DNA of 64,000 bases, from positions 27,556 through 91,555 of the forward strand of contig JAFQQJ010000016.1 in NCBI GenBank assembly GCA_017411325.1, written 5' to 3'. This document shows positions 16,906 to 26,578 of this stretch, piece after piece. The stretch's first letter is position 1. Every line of letters starts with the position of its first letter. Both the position numbers and the translations under genes were made by a program. This stretch comes from Clostridia bacterium (lineage in GTDB: Bacteria > Bacillota > Clostridia > CAKSNL01 > HGM11501). The notes beneath the pieces are model-generated. The model was not told the DNA's origin, searched no databases, and saw only the letters and a program-made list of their open reading frames with translations.

Positions 16906-18261
16906 ATGGAAACTAAAAGAAGCAGCTTTTCCGGTAAAATCGGATTTGTTCTTGCAGCAGCAGGCTCTGCGGTAGGACTCGGAAACATATGGCGCTTTCC
17001 TTACCTTGCGGCGCAGTACGGAGGAGGAATTTTCCTTCTTACATATATAATTCTTGCATTAACCTTCGGATTTGCCTTAATGACAGCCGAAATTGCCATA
17101 GGAAGAAAAACGGGCTTAAGTGCAGTCGGCGCCTTCCGTGCCCTTGATAAGAGATTTTCTTTTATCGGATATTTAGGTGCGATTATTCCTATGATTATAC
17201 TTCCTTACTATTCCGTAATAGGCGGTTGGGTAACAAAGTACCTTGCGGTTTATCTCTCGGGACAGGGACACGCGGCGGCAGATGACGCCTTTTTCGGAGA
17301 CTTTATCGGTGGCGTTGGTGAGCCTATTTTATGGTTCGCTGTGTTTATGGGTGCAACTGCAATTGTTGTATTCTTCGGCGTTGAGAAGGGTATTGAAAAG
17401 GTAAGCAAGGTAATGATGCCTGTACTTGTCGTTCTCTCTTTGATAATTGCGGTATATTCTGCATGTATGCCGGGAGCCTGGGAAGGTGTTTTATACTACA
17501 TAACTCCCGATTTTTCAAAGTTTTCCTTCACAACCGTTCTTGCGGCTATGGGACAGCTCTTTTACTCGATGAGCCTTGCAATGGGTATTATGATAACCTA
17601 CGGCTCATATATGAAAAAGGATGTAAACCTGGAAAGCTCAGTCAAGCAGATTGAAATTTTCGATACGGGAATTGCATTTCTTGCAGGTCTTATGATTATT
17701 CCTGCGGTATTTGTATTCTCAGGAGGAAATGAAGAGGCATTGGGTAAAGGCCCCGGACTTATGTTCGTTACACTTCCCAAAGTGTTTGATTCTATGCCCG
17801 GCGGAAATATATTGGGTGCGGCATTCTTCCTTTTAGTGCTTTTTGCGGCGCTTACATCTTCCATAAGCCTTATGGAAACCGTTGTATCAATATTCTGCGA
17901 TAAGTTCAAGTGGAACAGAAGCTTTTCCTGCATATTCGTATTTTTGTTCTGCATACTTTTAGGTATTCCCTCATCCCTCGGCAACGGTATCTGGGCAGAT
18001 ATAAAGATTATCGGAATGGACTTCTTGTCATTCTTTGACTTTTTGAGCAACAGTGTGCTTATGCCGATTGTTGCATTCTGCACCTGCATTTTTGTAGGCT
18101 ACGTCTTGAAGCCTTCAGCTTTGATTGAAGAGGTTGAGCTTACAGGCACATTCAAGAAAAAGAAAATGTTTTCATTTATCATAAAATATATAGCACCCAT
18201 CTTTATTCTCCTCATTCTCGGATTTTCCGTATTGGAGGGTATGGGAGTTATTAAGGTCTGA
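16906..18261 (+). CDS. Neurotransmitter:sodium symporter (NSS) family transporter
   Basis: A 451-residue polytopic membrane protein of the LeuT/SNF fold. The first helix carries the family hallmark SAVGLGNIWRFPYLAAQYGG (about 17-36), which forms the sodium and substrate site with its unwound centre. Helix 6 has MGQLFYSMSLAMGIMITYGSY around 206. About 11 membrane segments can be counted, typical of bacterial MhsT- or Tyt1-like amino acid carriers. It probably imports amino acids with Na+, and the specific one is unknown. It stands alone between its own promoter and terminator. Confidence 0.92.
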   Translation: METKRSSFSGKIGFVLAAAGSAVGLGNIWRFPYLAAQYGGGIFLLTYIILALTFGFALMTAEIAIGRKTGLSAVGAFRALDKRFSFIGYLGAIIPMIILPYYSVIGGWVTKYLAVYLSGQGHAAADDAFFGDFIGGVGEPILWFAVFMGATAIVVFFGVEKGIEKVSKVMMPVLVVLSLIIAVYSACMPGAWEGVLYYITPDFSKFSFTTVLAAMGQLFYSMSLAMGIMITYGSYMKKDVNLESSVKQIEIFDTGIAFLAGLMIIPAVFVFSGGNEEALGKGPGLMFVTLPKVFDSMPGGNILGAAFFLLVLFAALTSSISLMETVVSIFCDKFKWNRSFSCIFVFLFCILLGIPSSLGNGIWADIKIIGMDFLSFFDFLSNSVLMPIVAFCTCIFVGYVLKPSALIEEVELTGTFKKKKMFSFIIKYIAPIFILLILGFSVLEGMGVIKV

Positions 18262-18266
18262 CAATA

Positions 18267-18302
18267 AAAACTGCCGTGCCTTAAGGCACGGCGGTTTCTT
18301 TG
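18267..18302 (+). terminator. Intrinsic terminator after the NSS transporter
   Basis: GCCGTGCC-TTAA-GGCACGGC (18273-18292) is a perfect hairpin with flanking AAA and a GGTTTC tail. Confidence 0.85.
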
Positions 18303-18327
18303 CAAATTTTTGAGAGAAGGTTTTATT

Positions 18328-19035
18328 TTGGAGAACAACAGTTTTAAGAAAGGTTTACTTGCGGGAATCCCCATTTGCCTCGGCTATTTTTCAGTATCCT
18401 TTGCTTTTGGTATCTCTACCGTAGGACAAGGTCTTTCCGTACTTGAAGCTCTTTTCATATCAATGACAAATGTGACCTCGGCAGGTCAGGTTGCGGCAGT
18501 GCCCATAATTGCCGCAGGAGGGACACTTTTTGAGCTGGCGCTTTCCCAGATAATCATAAATTTAAGATATGCCCTTATGTCGATTTCCCTCTCACAGAAG
18601 CTTTCGGATAAGGTAAATCTTTTTGACCGCTTTGTGATTTCCTTTGTCAATACGGACGAGGTTTTTGCCGTGGCATCAAGCCTTAAAGGAAGTGTGGGAA
18701 AAAGGTTTTTATACGGTCTTATCATAACGCCTTACTTTGGCTGGAGCATAGGGACGCTCCTTGGCGCCTGGGCGGGGGATATACTTCCTGATTCTGTCAC
18801 ATCGGCACTCGGCATTGCAATTTATGCAATGTTTATCGCAATAGTTGTTCCGCCAAGCAAAAAGCATGGAGCAACGGCGCTGTGCGTGCTTTTTGCCATT
18901 GTATTAAGCTGTATGTTTAAATATGTACCGTTTTTATCAACTGTTCCCAATGGATTTTCGGTTATCATCTGCGCGGTTTTGGCAAGTGCGGTGTTTGCTG
19001 TTTTACATCCCGTTGACGTGGAAGAAGCGGCGTAA
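18328..19035 (+). CDS. azlC: AzlC-family branched-chain amino acid exporter large subunit
   Basis: This 235-residue membrane protein reads KKGLLAGIPICLGYFSVSFAFG at the N-terminus and has MTNVTSAGQVAAVPI and INLRYALMSISLSQKL, all typical of AzlC (YgaZ). About six helices are visible. With AzlD it exports branched-chain amino acids or analogues. The TTG at 18328 is the likely start: GAGAAGG at 18314-18320 lies 7 nt upstream. The in-frame TTG at 18310 lies before that site. The gene is 12 bp from azlD. Confidence 0.9.
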   Translation: MENNSFKKGLLAGIPICLGYFSVSFAFGISTVGQGLSVLEALFISMTNVTSAGQVAAVPIIAAGGTLFELALSQIIINLRYALMSISLSQKLSDKVNLFDRFVISFVNTDEVFAVASSLKGSVGKRFLYGLIITPYFGWSIGTLLGAWAGDILPDSVTSALGIAIYAMFIAIVVPPSKKHGATALCVLFAIVLSCMFKYVPFLSTVPNGFSVIICAVLASAVFAVLHPVDVEEAA

Positions 19036-19047
19036 GGAGGCGGCAGT

Positions 19048-19356
19048 ATGAGTTTTTGGATTTATTTATTGGTAATGGCGGGAATCACTTATCTTATAAG
19101 AATGCTTCCCCTTGTTTTGTTCAAGAAAAAAATAAAATCGAGATTTGTTCTGTCATTTCTCTATTATGTACCCTATGCGGTACTTACGGTAATGACAATT
19201 CCGGCAATTTTCTATTCAACGGCTTCGTGGATTTCGGCGCTTTCGGGTTTTTTGGTGGCACTCATTCTTGCTTATATGGAAAAGAGTTTACTCACCGTTG
19301 CGGCGGCAGGTTGCATTGCGGTTTTTATTGCGGAAACAATAATGAAATTTATATGA
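19048..19356 (+). CDS. azlD: AzlD-family branched-chain amino acid exporter small subunit
   Basis: A 102-residue protein with four hydrophobic segments and the AzlD opening YLLVMAGITYLIRMLPLVLF, followed by FLYYVPYAVLTVMTIPAI. AzlD (YgaH) is the obligate small partner of AzlC, encoded directly upstream. AAGGAGG precedes the ATG. There is no clear terminator in the 103 bp to the next gene. Confidence 0.9.
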   Translation: MSFWIYLLVMAGITYLIRMLPLVLFKKKIKSRFVLSFLYYVPYAVLTVMTIPAIFYSTASWISALSGFLVALILAYMEKSLLTVAAAGCIAVFIAETIMKFI

Positions 19357-19459
19357 AACGTTAAAAAATGTCTAAATTCTTAGAAAAATAAAATAATTTG
19401 TCCCTAAACCTCCTTTGAGTTGTTTTATATATGAAATACAATCTAAGGAGGTTATTTTT

Positions 19460-22400
19460 ATGAAAAAAATAACAAGTTTAATTTTAAGTATCGCTGTTTT
19501 TACATCATGCATTACAAGTTTTGCATATAACAGAGATACGACAACAAAAGTTTCTGCTGCGGATTTGCTGGAAATATTGGAAAGCGATACGACAAAGGAA
19601 AAAACAATAGAATCCAATGAAGAGTGGATTGAATATCTGAATAATAATACATCAACAGATTCGCTGGTTCCTGGTGTATCCCTCAACACAAGTGATTTAA
19701 GCAGTACAAATTCTGCTGAAATTAATACAGACACGGCAGAAACCGAAGAAGCAAAAAAAGAGGAAGAAACTCTTTCACTGCAAGCAACATCGGCTGTAGC
19801 TACAGCATCAACAACAGAAGAAGAAATTTTGCTTGACCCGGTGAATGCGCCGTTTAATATTGTGAATTATGGCAATGAAAATGTATCGCTTTCTACAGGA
19901 GGGCTAATTTATGAGCATTCGATTATTTCACTTCCGGGAAGAAATGGACTTGACTTAAATCTTATGCTAAAATACAGCTCCGATGCATCAACCAGCAACG
20001 AAGCGGAATTTGAAAAGGGAAGAAGCGAGGCTGCAAAAAATGGATATTTTTTTGCAAACGGTTGGGGATTCGGATTCGATAATTTGCTTTTGAGCAAAAA
20101 GCACAAAGAAGATTCTCTTGTTTTATCTTCAGGAGAGACATATGAATTGGAAACTGCTACATTGGGAACTACAGACAAGGATATAGAAATAAAAGGTTAT
20201 CTGCTCACCGATATGAAGCTGACCGGAAACAAAAGTGAATATACTCTTAGCTTTAACGATGGTACGGTTGAAAAATTCGATACCGTTAGCGGTGTTATAC
20301 TTTCTAAATCAGATAGGTTTGGAAACACTATAACATTTGAATATGATACCATTGAATATTACCGAGGAACATTTACAGATTATTTTGTGATTCCGTCTGC
20401 ATATATTCAAGATATGCAGGTATTGAAAACGATTACTGACAGTGCGGGAAGAAAAATAAATTTTGAGTACGAAACGGAAAGAAAAAAGGACGGAATTTTT
20501 ATAAATTCCATTGAAATTACAATGGAAGAAAGCGGAGAAGATAAAAAGTTGGCTGAAATTAAGCTTGCTACGGATAAAAATTCATTTGGATATTATACAT
20601 ATGTCGACCAAATAAGTGAATATGTTAATGATAGCGAGAAATTAACAACTTCTTTTGAATATGAAGAAAAAACAACGAAAATATATAATTCGGCGTTGAA
20701 AACATATACACTTTTTGGTGAGTGTCTTCTACTGACTAAAATTAACTATCCTACAGGCGGATACAATGAATATACCTATACACAGCATCAGCGAGCATTG
20801 AAAACAGCGCACTATGATGTGTATAAAGTTACAAAAAGCGAAAACAGTGAAGGTGTAATAAATAAATACGAATATGAAGGGGATTATTCGGGTTATCCGT
20901 ATAGCTATCCTTCCGGTGATTATAATTATATTGATAGGAGTAGCGTGGAATATTTTACTACTGTAACAAGGTATCAAAACAAAGATTGCACTGAAGGGAA
21001 TGTTACTGTATATAGATTTGACTGCTTCCATGATTTAATCAGCGAAACAACCTATGAGTTAAATAAGGCGTCATCCAGATATATAACGGCAGGAGGCATA
21101 GCGGAGAAAACCATATTGAAAGATGGGGTGTATTACAGTGCAACAATAGATTATCCTTATCTTGTGCTTTATCGTTGGACAGAGAATGGGGAAAAGGAGT
21201 TCTTAAAACCATATGACGCAAGATATCTGAACGGTGACGCAACAGGGGAGGTTACCGGACTTAAATGTATAGGCGATGATTTATATGTATTTGCATATAT
21301 GTCTAACTCAAATCATAAATCAATGGAAGTATATAAATATAATATTCCGGAAAACTCTTGGACAGAGATGGATAACTACGGAAATTATGATAACCCCATG
21401 GGAGCGCTTGAAGCAAATTATAACGGAGAAGTTTTCTATTTTGCTAAAAGGCACTATTCGACCAGAGAACTCTATGTTTATGTATTTAATCCCGAAACAG
21501 ATGTATGGAGATTGGATACATTTGGATACAGCCAGCTGGAAGATTATGATATATATCATCTTGGATGTAATGAAGATTTCGCTTTTTTCGGAGCATATAA
21601 TTCGATTTTGCAATATAATTTTGAAACAGGAGAAACAACCAAGAAATCTTTTTCTGCTCTTACTAACGATAAACTGCGTAGCGGGTGTGTATTTAACGGA
21701 AAAGTTTATTGCACCGATTTTAATGATTGCATCAGAATTTACGACATTGAAACAAAAACTTTGAGCGATGCGTATGATTTACCGTATAACAGTGCAACTA
21801 TAATTAATGCAGGCTCTGACGGGAAAATATATATGTTTGGAAACAAAGGTGAAATATATAGATTTAATCCCGAAAATTTAGATTATGAATTTGTTTCATA
21901 CAGAATGTATCCTGATAGTGATGGTAGTGTATTATGGACCGATGACCATATATATTTCAGAATGGAATATAATTCGGTGACAGACGATTCTAATTTCGGC
22001 GGATATGAGAAGATAAACATTCAGTCAAGCGATTTTGAACGTAAAATTGAAGAAAATGTGTATAATTCAACAAGTCATTTATTGCAAAGTAAAACAGTCA
22101 AGCAATATAAAGGCAGTGAGCTTGTCGAGGATTATATTGAAAAATGGCAATATAAGTCAGGAACAAAACTTGTTACAAAATATACAAATCCCGAAGGGTA
22201 TATAAATAACTATACCTATGACTCAACATATTATCTGCCTACAAAAGATGTGTTATATTACGGAGAAGACGGGAAAATAACAATTAACTACACTCTGTCA
22301 GCCGAAAAGGATAAAATTATATCAAAAGAAGAAGTCTATGATGACAGGCAAATACTCACGGAATATCTTTATGAAGATAGCAGTGGCGAGGGAGAAGAGC

Positions 22401-25354
22401 TCATATCCTATATAGGAAATGTTACCAATGAAACAATAACGGTTACAAAGGGGACGACAACAGAAGAAATAAGCAATGTTTCGTATGTTTATGATGATAC
22501 ACACAGCTTTGTTGCCGAAAAAATAGTGGAAAATATCAGCACAAACAATGAAAACTTCGCAGTTGCCGACAGCGCCGATGTGGTAACGGAATATACGTAT
22601 AACAATTTGGGACTTCTTGCATCGGAAACAGATGCTAACGGAAATACGGCAAGCTATACCTATAACCGCAAGGGCTGGATTACATCGGCTGATTATCCCG
22701 GCGGAAAAAGCGTTGATATAACCTATAAAATAGGCGAAAATCAAAACAAAACCACAATGAGCTATAATAACGGAGACTATATCACATTAGCTTATTATGA
22801 CAACCTTGGGCGAGTTACAAAGGAAAGCGATAAAGGAACAGGAAAAAGTGAACGCATATTAAGAGAGTATACCTATGACGGATTAAACTTAGTGTCAACC
22901 GAAAGCATAGGCGATAACCTTGAAGTATATGGCTATGACGGATTCGGAAATATAATTAAGACCATTTCGCAAAATGCATTTGACACGAAGGGCGTTATAA
23001 GCTATAATGAATATGACAATGTTAAAAGAACCGTTACCGCTATAACGAAAAATCTCGACTTTGACGGAACAGATGCGGAAGAAACCGAGGTTTCAAGAAG
23101 CGTTACAACCTATGACCTGATGGGACGTACCGTAAAGGTTGAAAACGGATTTTCAAACGGAACGGCTCTTGAAACAAAAACCTTTACCTATGACTACATG
23201 GGTAATGTGCTGACGGAGACTGACGGCGAGGGCAACACCACAAGCTACGCCTATAATGATTTGGGACAGCTTTTGACGGTGACGGATGCGCTTTCGGGAA
23301 TTACAAGCTATACTTATGATTTGGCGGGAAATGTGGCGTCTCTTGAAACGCCGGGTGAAAGTGTGACATCATACACCCATGACACTTTGGGAAGACTGAT
23401 AAGCGAAACCGATGCTCTGGGAAAAACCGAATATTACCGCTATGATGCAAACGGCAATGTTACAGGTATAAAGGACAGAAACTTAAATGTTATAACTACG
23501 GCATACGATGCGGCAAACAGACCTGTTTCAAAGGCTGGCGGAAGCCTTAATGTTTCATACAGCTATGATGCCTTTGACAACCTTACGGAAATGGTTGATG
23601 CGACCGGAACAACAGAATTTTCCTATACCTATGACAATCTTCTTGAAAGCATAAGCTATCCCGACGAAAAAACGCTGTTTTACAGCTATTCTCCCGAGGA
23701 TAACACCGTAACGAAGGAAAACTATAGGGAGGAAGAAACGGTTTCACACTTTGACTCCCTCGGAAGAGAGGTAGCGATATACGAAAACGAAGATGCAATA
23801 GCAGAATTCGTTTATAACGGCGGAACAATTGAAAAAGCGATATACGAAAACGGCAGTACGGATTATTCTTATGATAATGCAATGCGCCTGACAGGTCTCA
23901 CTTCTAGCCTTACGGGTGCTACCGGAAATATCGGGGAATATTCCTATGAATATGACAACCGCGGCAATCAGACGAAGAAAACGGAGATTAAAAACGGCGA
24001 AAGCCTTGTAACCGAATACACTTACGATGCACTTTCCCGTCTTTCTTCCGTAACGGAGCCTGACGGAAGCGTAACAGGCTACAGCTTTGATGCAAACGGA
24101 AATATCTCTGCTAAAAGCATAACTCATCCGGAAGCATTTGTTTTCACCTCTGGGGATATATCGGTGTCGGAGATAACAAGCCACACGGTGACTTATACCT
24201 ATGATGCCAATAACAGACTGCTAACCGAAACCGAAGAAGTTGAAGGCGACACGGAGTTTGCTGGAACAAAAACCTATACCTATGACGATGCCGGAAACCT
24301 TATCGGAAAGACAACCGGGGGCGATTACGGAGCAAAAGCGGAAAACTATGTATATGATGCCTTCGGCAGAATGACAGAGTATAAGGTGGGCGGAGAAACC
24401 GTCGCAAGCTATGGCTATAACGGAAACGGTGAGCGTGTTTCCAAAACCGTGGGGGAAAGCCTTACCAAGTTCTACCTCGAAAACGGAAATGTAATAAACG
24501 AAGGAAACGGAACGGCGATAAATGTAACCAACTACTTCGGCGCAACCGGTATATTCAAGCGTGTAACAGGTGATACGGAAAGCATACTTTATAGAAACGG
24601 ACACGGGGATGTTGTGAGAAAAACTTCCGGCACATCTGTTTTGAGAGATTACGACTACGATGCATACGGAAAAGAAAAGACAGCAACGGCAGACGATAAC
24701 CCCTTCCGCTATGCAGGGGAATACGCCGACGAAGAAACAGGACTTATCTACTTACGGGCAAGATACTACGACCCCACCATCAGCAGATTTACGGCAGAGG
24801 ACACCCACTGGACTCCCGATAATATGATTTACGGGGATAAGGAATACAAGGAGAATGAAATACGTATTCCTGACCTTGAAGCAATTATGCAGTCAAATGG
24901 ATTGTATAATTATTGCATAAATAATCCAATAAAGTATGTGGATACAAGTGGAGAGGATATCATAATAACTGCTGGGATAGTCGGAGTATTTAAGCTAATT
25001 GGTGCTGCGGTGGTGGCAATAGGTGCCACTTATGCCATTAAACAAATTGTTAAGAATATAGAGGATAATAGGAAGCATCATATACTTCATGGAACTAATA
25101 GTTTGCATGAAAAAGGGTGGAAAAAATTTAACATTGATCCAAACGATCCTAATGGCTTTGAAAAACTGTTGCCTATAATTAACGAAGTTGTTAAAAACGG
25201 AGATAAATCTGAATGGACTAAGCAATCTACAGGAGTATTAACAAGAACAATTACTTATTATTTTTCGGAAGTTGGAGAGACTGTTCAAGTTATTATAAAT
25301 AAAGGCTTAGATGGAATAGAAAAAATAACAGATGCTTTTACGATATTTAAATGA
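19460..25354 (+). CDS. Secreted RHS/YD-repeat polymorphic toxin with internal beta-propeller
   Basis: A 1964-residue protein with a Sec signal (KKITSLILSIAVFTSC). A Thr/Glu-rich linker is followed by RHS shell repeats from about 130. From about 570 to 835 lie six spaced propeller motifs (VYKYNIPENSW, YVFNPETDVW, LQYNFETGE, RIYDIETKT, YRFNPENLD), a kelch-like insert that is unusual in RHS shells. Dense YD repeats run from about 1035 to 1740. The core ends in YLRARYYDPTISRF and LYNYCINNPIKYVDTSGE (to about 1830), where self-cleavage and tip encapsulation usually occur. The last 134 residues are AT-rich, with a hydrophobic helix and a HHILHGTN...HEKGW...ITDAF domain resembling BECR-type RNase tips (inference). 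AAGGAGG at 19445-19451 sets the start. Confidence 0.88.
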   Translation: MKKITSLILSIAVFTSCITSFAYNRDTTTKVSAADLLEILESDTTKEKTIESNEEWIEYLNNNTSTDSLVPGVSLNTSDLSSTNSAEINTDTAETEEAKKEEETLSLQATSAVATASTTEEEILLDPVNAPFNIVNYGNENVSLSTGGLIYEHSIISLPGRNGLDLNLMLKYSSDASTSNEAEFEKGRSEAAKNGYFFANGWGFGFDNLLLSKKHKEDSLVLSSGETYELETATLGTTDKDIEIKGYLLTDMKLTGNKSEYTLSFNDGTVEKFDTVSGVILSKSDRFGNTITFEYDTIEYYRGTFTDYFVIPSAYIQDMQVLKTITDSAGRKINFEYETERKKDGIFINSIEITMEESGEDKKLAEIKLATDKNSFGYYTYVDQISEYVNDSEKLTTSFEYEEKTTKIYNSALKTYTLFGECLLLTKINYPTGGYNEYTYTQHQRALKTAHYDVYKVTKSENSEGVINKYEYEGDYSGYPYSYPSGDYNYIDRSSVEYFTTVTRYQNKDCTEGNVTVYRFDCFHDLISETTYELNKASSRYITAGGIAEKTILKDGVYYSATIDYPYLVLYRWTENGEKEFLKPYDARYLNGDATGEVTGLKCIGDDLYVFAYMSNSNHKSMEVYKYNIPENSWTEMDNYGNYDNPMGALEANYNGEVFYFAKRHYSTRELYVYVFNPETDVWRLDTFGYSQLEDYDIYHLGCNEDFAFFGAYNSILQYNFETGETTKKSFSALTNDKLRSGCVFNGKVYCTDFNDCIRIYDIETKTLSDAYDLPYNSATIINAGSDGKIYMFGNKGEIYRFNPENLDYEFVSYRMYPDSDGSVLWTDDHIYFRMEYNSVTDDSNFGGYEKINIQSSDFERKIEENVYNSTSHLLQSKTVKQYKGSELVEDYIEKWQYKSGTKLVTKYTNPEGYINNYTYDSTYYLPTKDVLYYGEDGKITINYTLSAEKDKIISKEEVYDDRQILTEYLYEDSSGEGEELISYIGNVTNETITVTKGTTTEEISNVSYVYDDTHSFVAEKIVENISTNNENFAVADSADVVTEYTYNNLGLLASETDANGNTASYTYNRKGWITSADYPGGKSVDITYKIGENQNKTTMSYNNGDYITLAYYDNLGRVTKESDKGTGKSERILREYTYDGLNLVSTESIGDNLEVYGYDGFGNIIKTISQNAFDTKGVISYNEYDNVKRTVTAITKNLDFDGTDAEETEVSRSVTTYDLMGRTVKVENGFSNGTALETKTFTYDYMGNVLTETDGEGNTTSYAYNDLGQLLTVTDALSGITSYTYDLAGNVASLETPGESVTSYTHDTLGRLISETDALGKTEYYRYDANGNVTGIKDRNLNVITTAYDAANRPVSKAGGSLNVSYSYDAFDNLTEMVDATGTTEFSYTYDNLLESISYPDEKTLFYSYSPEDNTVTKENYREEETVSHFDSLGREVAIYENEDAIAEFVYNGGTIEKAIYENGSTDYSYDNAMRLTGLTSSLTGATGNIGEYSYEYDNRGNQTKKTEIKNGESLVTEYTYDALSRLSSVTEPDGSVTGYSFDANGNISAKSITHPEAFVFTSGDISVSEITSHTVTYTYDANNRLLTETEEVEGDTEFAGTKTYTYDDAGNLIGKTTGGDYGAKAENYVYDAFGRMTEYKVGGETVASYGYNGNGERVSKTVGESLTKFYLENGNVINEGNGTAINVTNYFGATGIFKRVTGDTESILYRNGHGDVVRKTSGTSVLRDYDYDAYGKEKTATADDNPFRYAGEYADEETGLIYLRARYYDPTISRFTAEDTHWTPDNMIYGDKEYKENEIRIPDLEAIMQSNGLYNYCINNPIKYVDTSGEDIIITAGIVGVFKLIGAAVVAIGATYAIKQIVKNIEDNRKHHILHGTNSLHEKGWKKFNIDPNDPNGFEKLLPIINEVVKNGDKSEWTKQSTGVLTRTITYYFSEVGETVQVIINKGLDGIEKITDAFTIFK

Positions 25355-25366
25355 GGTGCTGATGTT

Positions 25367-25843
25367 TTGAATATTTTAGAAGATTTTTTAAAAGAAAAAA
25401 GTAAAATGTTGTTTGGTAAAGAAAATGATATTTTGGAAAAAAGTTATGATTGGATAGAGAGTATCAATGGGAATTTTACCGGAATCAGCAGAGAGGTGCT
25501 ATTGGCACAAGTCTATTATCTTAGGACGGCTTGTAAGCTAAAAATTGAAGATTCCATAAAAGCTTGTGAACATTTTGAAAAGATTCCTGAGGATTGTTTT
25601 ACAGAGGAACTTATAAAAAATTATATTTTTGTACTTAAGTTAAGCTATCAGTTTGAAAAAGTTGTTTTCATACTGAAAAATGTTATGAATACTCAGCCGT
25701 GGTTTGGGTTTGAATATTTTTGTTTGTACGAAATAGCGGATGAAGCAATGGTTGCAGACGGAGCTATTACATATGTTGAATATTTAGAATATAAAAAACA
25801 ATTAAAAGCTCTGTTAAAAAAAGCGGCAGAACGCTTAAAGTGA
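25367..25843 (+). CDS. Candidate immunity protein for the RHS tip
   Basis: I do not recognise the family. The 158-residue product is predicted to be almost entirely helical, acidic in its first half, with aromatic-rich NTQPWFGFEYFCLYEIADEA near 110-130 and a basic C-terminal helix. It starts at TTG, 12 bp after the RHS stop, behind GAGGTGCT. It shares the low GC of the toxin tip rather than that of the RHS core. Its position is the standard one for a cognate immunity gene, and that is the only basis for the role. Confidence 0.6.
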   Translation: MNILEDFLKEKSKMLFGKENDILEKSYDWIESINGNFTGISREVLLAQVYYLRTACKLKIEDSIKACEHFEKIPEDCFTEELIKNYIFVLKLSYQFEKVVFILKNVMNTQPWFGFEYFCLYEIADEAMVADGAITYVEYLEYKKQLKALLKKAAERLK

Positions 25844-25950
25844 CAAAGGGGACGTACATTTTTGGGTACTACTCCTTACAGAAACAGCAAAGAACCATTC
25901 GGAATAAACCAAAATGCACCCGTCGGGTGCATTTTTATTTGCTTAAAATA
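25844..25950 (+). other. Short spacer after the immunity gene, possible decayed coding remnant
   Basis: About 65 bp after the immunity stop can be read as an open stretch (GTTPYRNSKEPFGINQ) with no start codon of its own, then a terminator. It may be a relic of a displaced RHS tip or immunity gene. Nothing firm can be said from its length. Confidence 0.25.
25911..25938 (+). terminator. Intrinsic terminator of the RHS locus
   Basis: AAATGCACCCG and CGGGTGCATTT form a strong stem around the short centre at 25921-25925, followed by TTTATTT. Confidence 0.85.
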
Positions 25951-25979
25951 TTGCTATTTCAGAAAAACGGTGATATAAT
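25951..25979 (+). promoter_or_regulatory. Sigma-A promoter of the YcxB-like gene
   Basis: TTGCTA at 25951-25956, a 17-bp spacer and TATAAT at 25974-25979, 27 bp before the ATG at 26007. Confidence 0.7.
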
Positions 25980-26006
25980 GGAGAATATCGTGAGGAGGTT
26001 TATCTG

Positions 26007-26537
26007 ATGCTTTATAAATTTGAAATCCAAATTAATGACAACGATTATTATGAGTTTAACCGTTACCATATAACAGAATCGGCTGATAATAAAAAAGGTA
26101 TGCTTTTTTACAGGCTGTATGTTCCACTGATTTTTATATGTATGTTTATATTATTTGCCCTTGGAAATCAGAGCCCCTTTATGCTGATATTTCTGGCAGT
26201 TTTTTACGGTATCATATCGCTGATATGGGTTTTAGCCACAAAGTTAATTTTATCATACTCCATAAAACGCAGAATAAAAAAGATGAAGAAAAAAGGAGAT
26301 ATGCTCTATACGGATTCTGCGGAGATGGAATTTTATGAAGAAGGATTTACGGAAACAACAAAAAACGCAAAAAGCGAAATAAAATATGATGCTGTCTATA
26401 AGGTAAAGGTTAATGAAGGAAAGGCTGTATATATTTATCAGAATTCGGTGCAGGCATTTATTGTCCCGTTCTCAGCCTTTAAGTCTGATGAGGAAAGAAA
26501 AGAGTTTATCGCTTTTATATCAGAAAAGGCAAAATAA
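26007..26537 (+). CDS. YcxB-like membrane protein
   Basis: A 176-residue protein laid out as YcxB-family members are: a short cytosolic N-terminus, two closely spaced membrane helices (about 36-53 and 58-80), a basic stretch (KRRIKKMKKKG) and a C-terminal beta domain. That domain has MEFYEEGFTETTKNAKSEIKYDAVYKVKVNEG and ends FIVPFSAFKSDEERKEF, both characteristic. The function of the family is unknown. AGGAGG precedes the ATG. The next gene, a transporter, is 41 bp away and may be co-transcribed. Confidence 0.78.
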   Translation: MLYKFEIQINDNDYYEFNRYHITESADNKKGMLFYRLYVPLIFICMFILFALGNQSPFMLIFLAVFYGIISLIWVLATKLILSYSIKRRIKKMKKKGDMLYTDSAEMEFYEEGFTETTKNAKSEIKYDAVYKVKVNEGKAVYIYQNSVQAFIVPFSAFKSDEERKEFIAFISEKAK

Positions 26538-26578
26538 GGCTGATTTCCGTTGGCTGAAAAAACTTAAGGAGAAAAACA

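Noticed and set aside
19415..19442. TTGAGT/TACAAT as promoter of the RHS gene
   Set aside because: The spacer would be 16 bp, but the start of transcription would fall inside the Shine-Dalgarno sequence.
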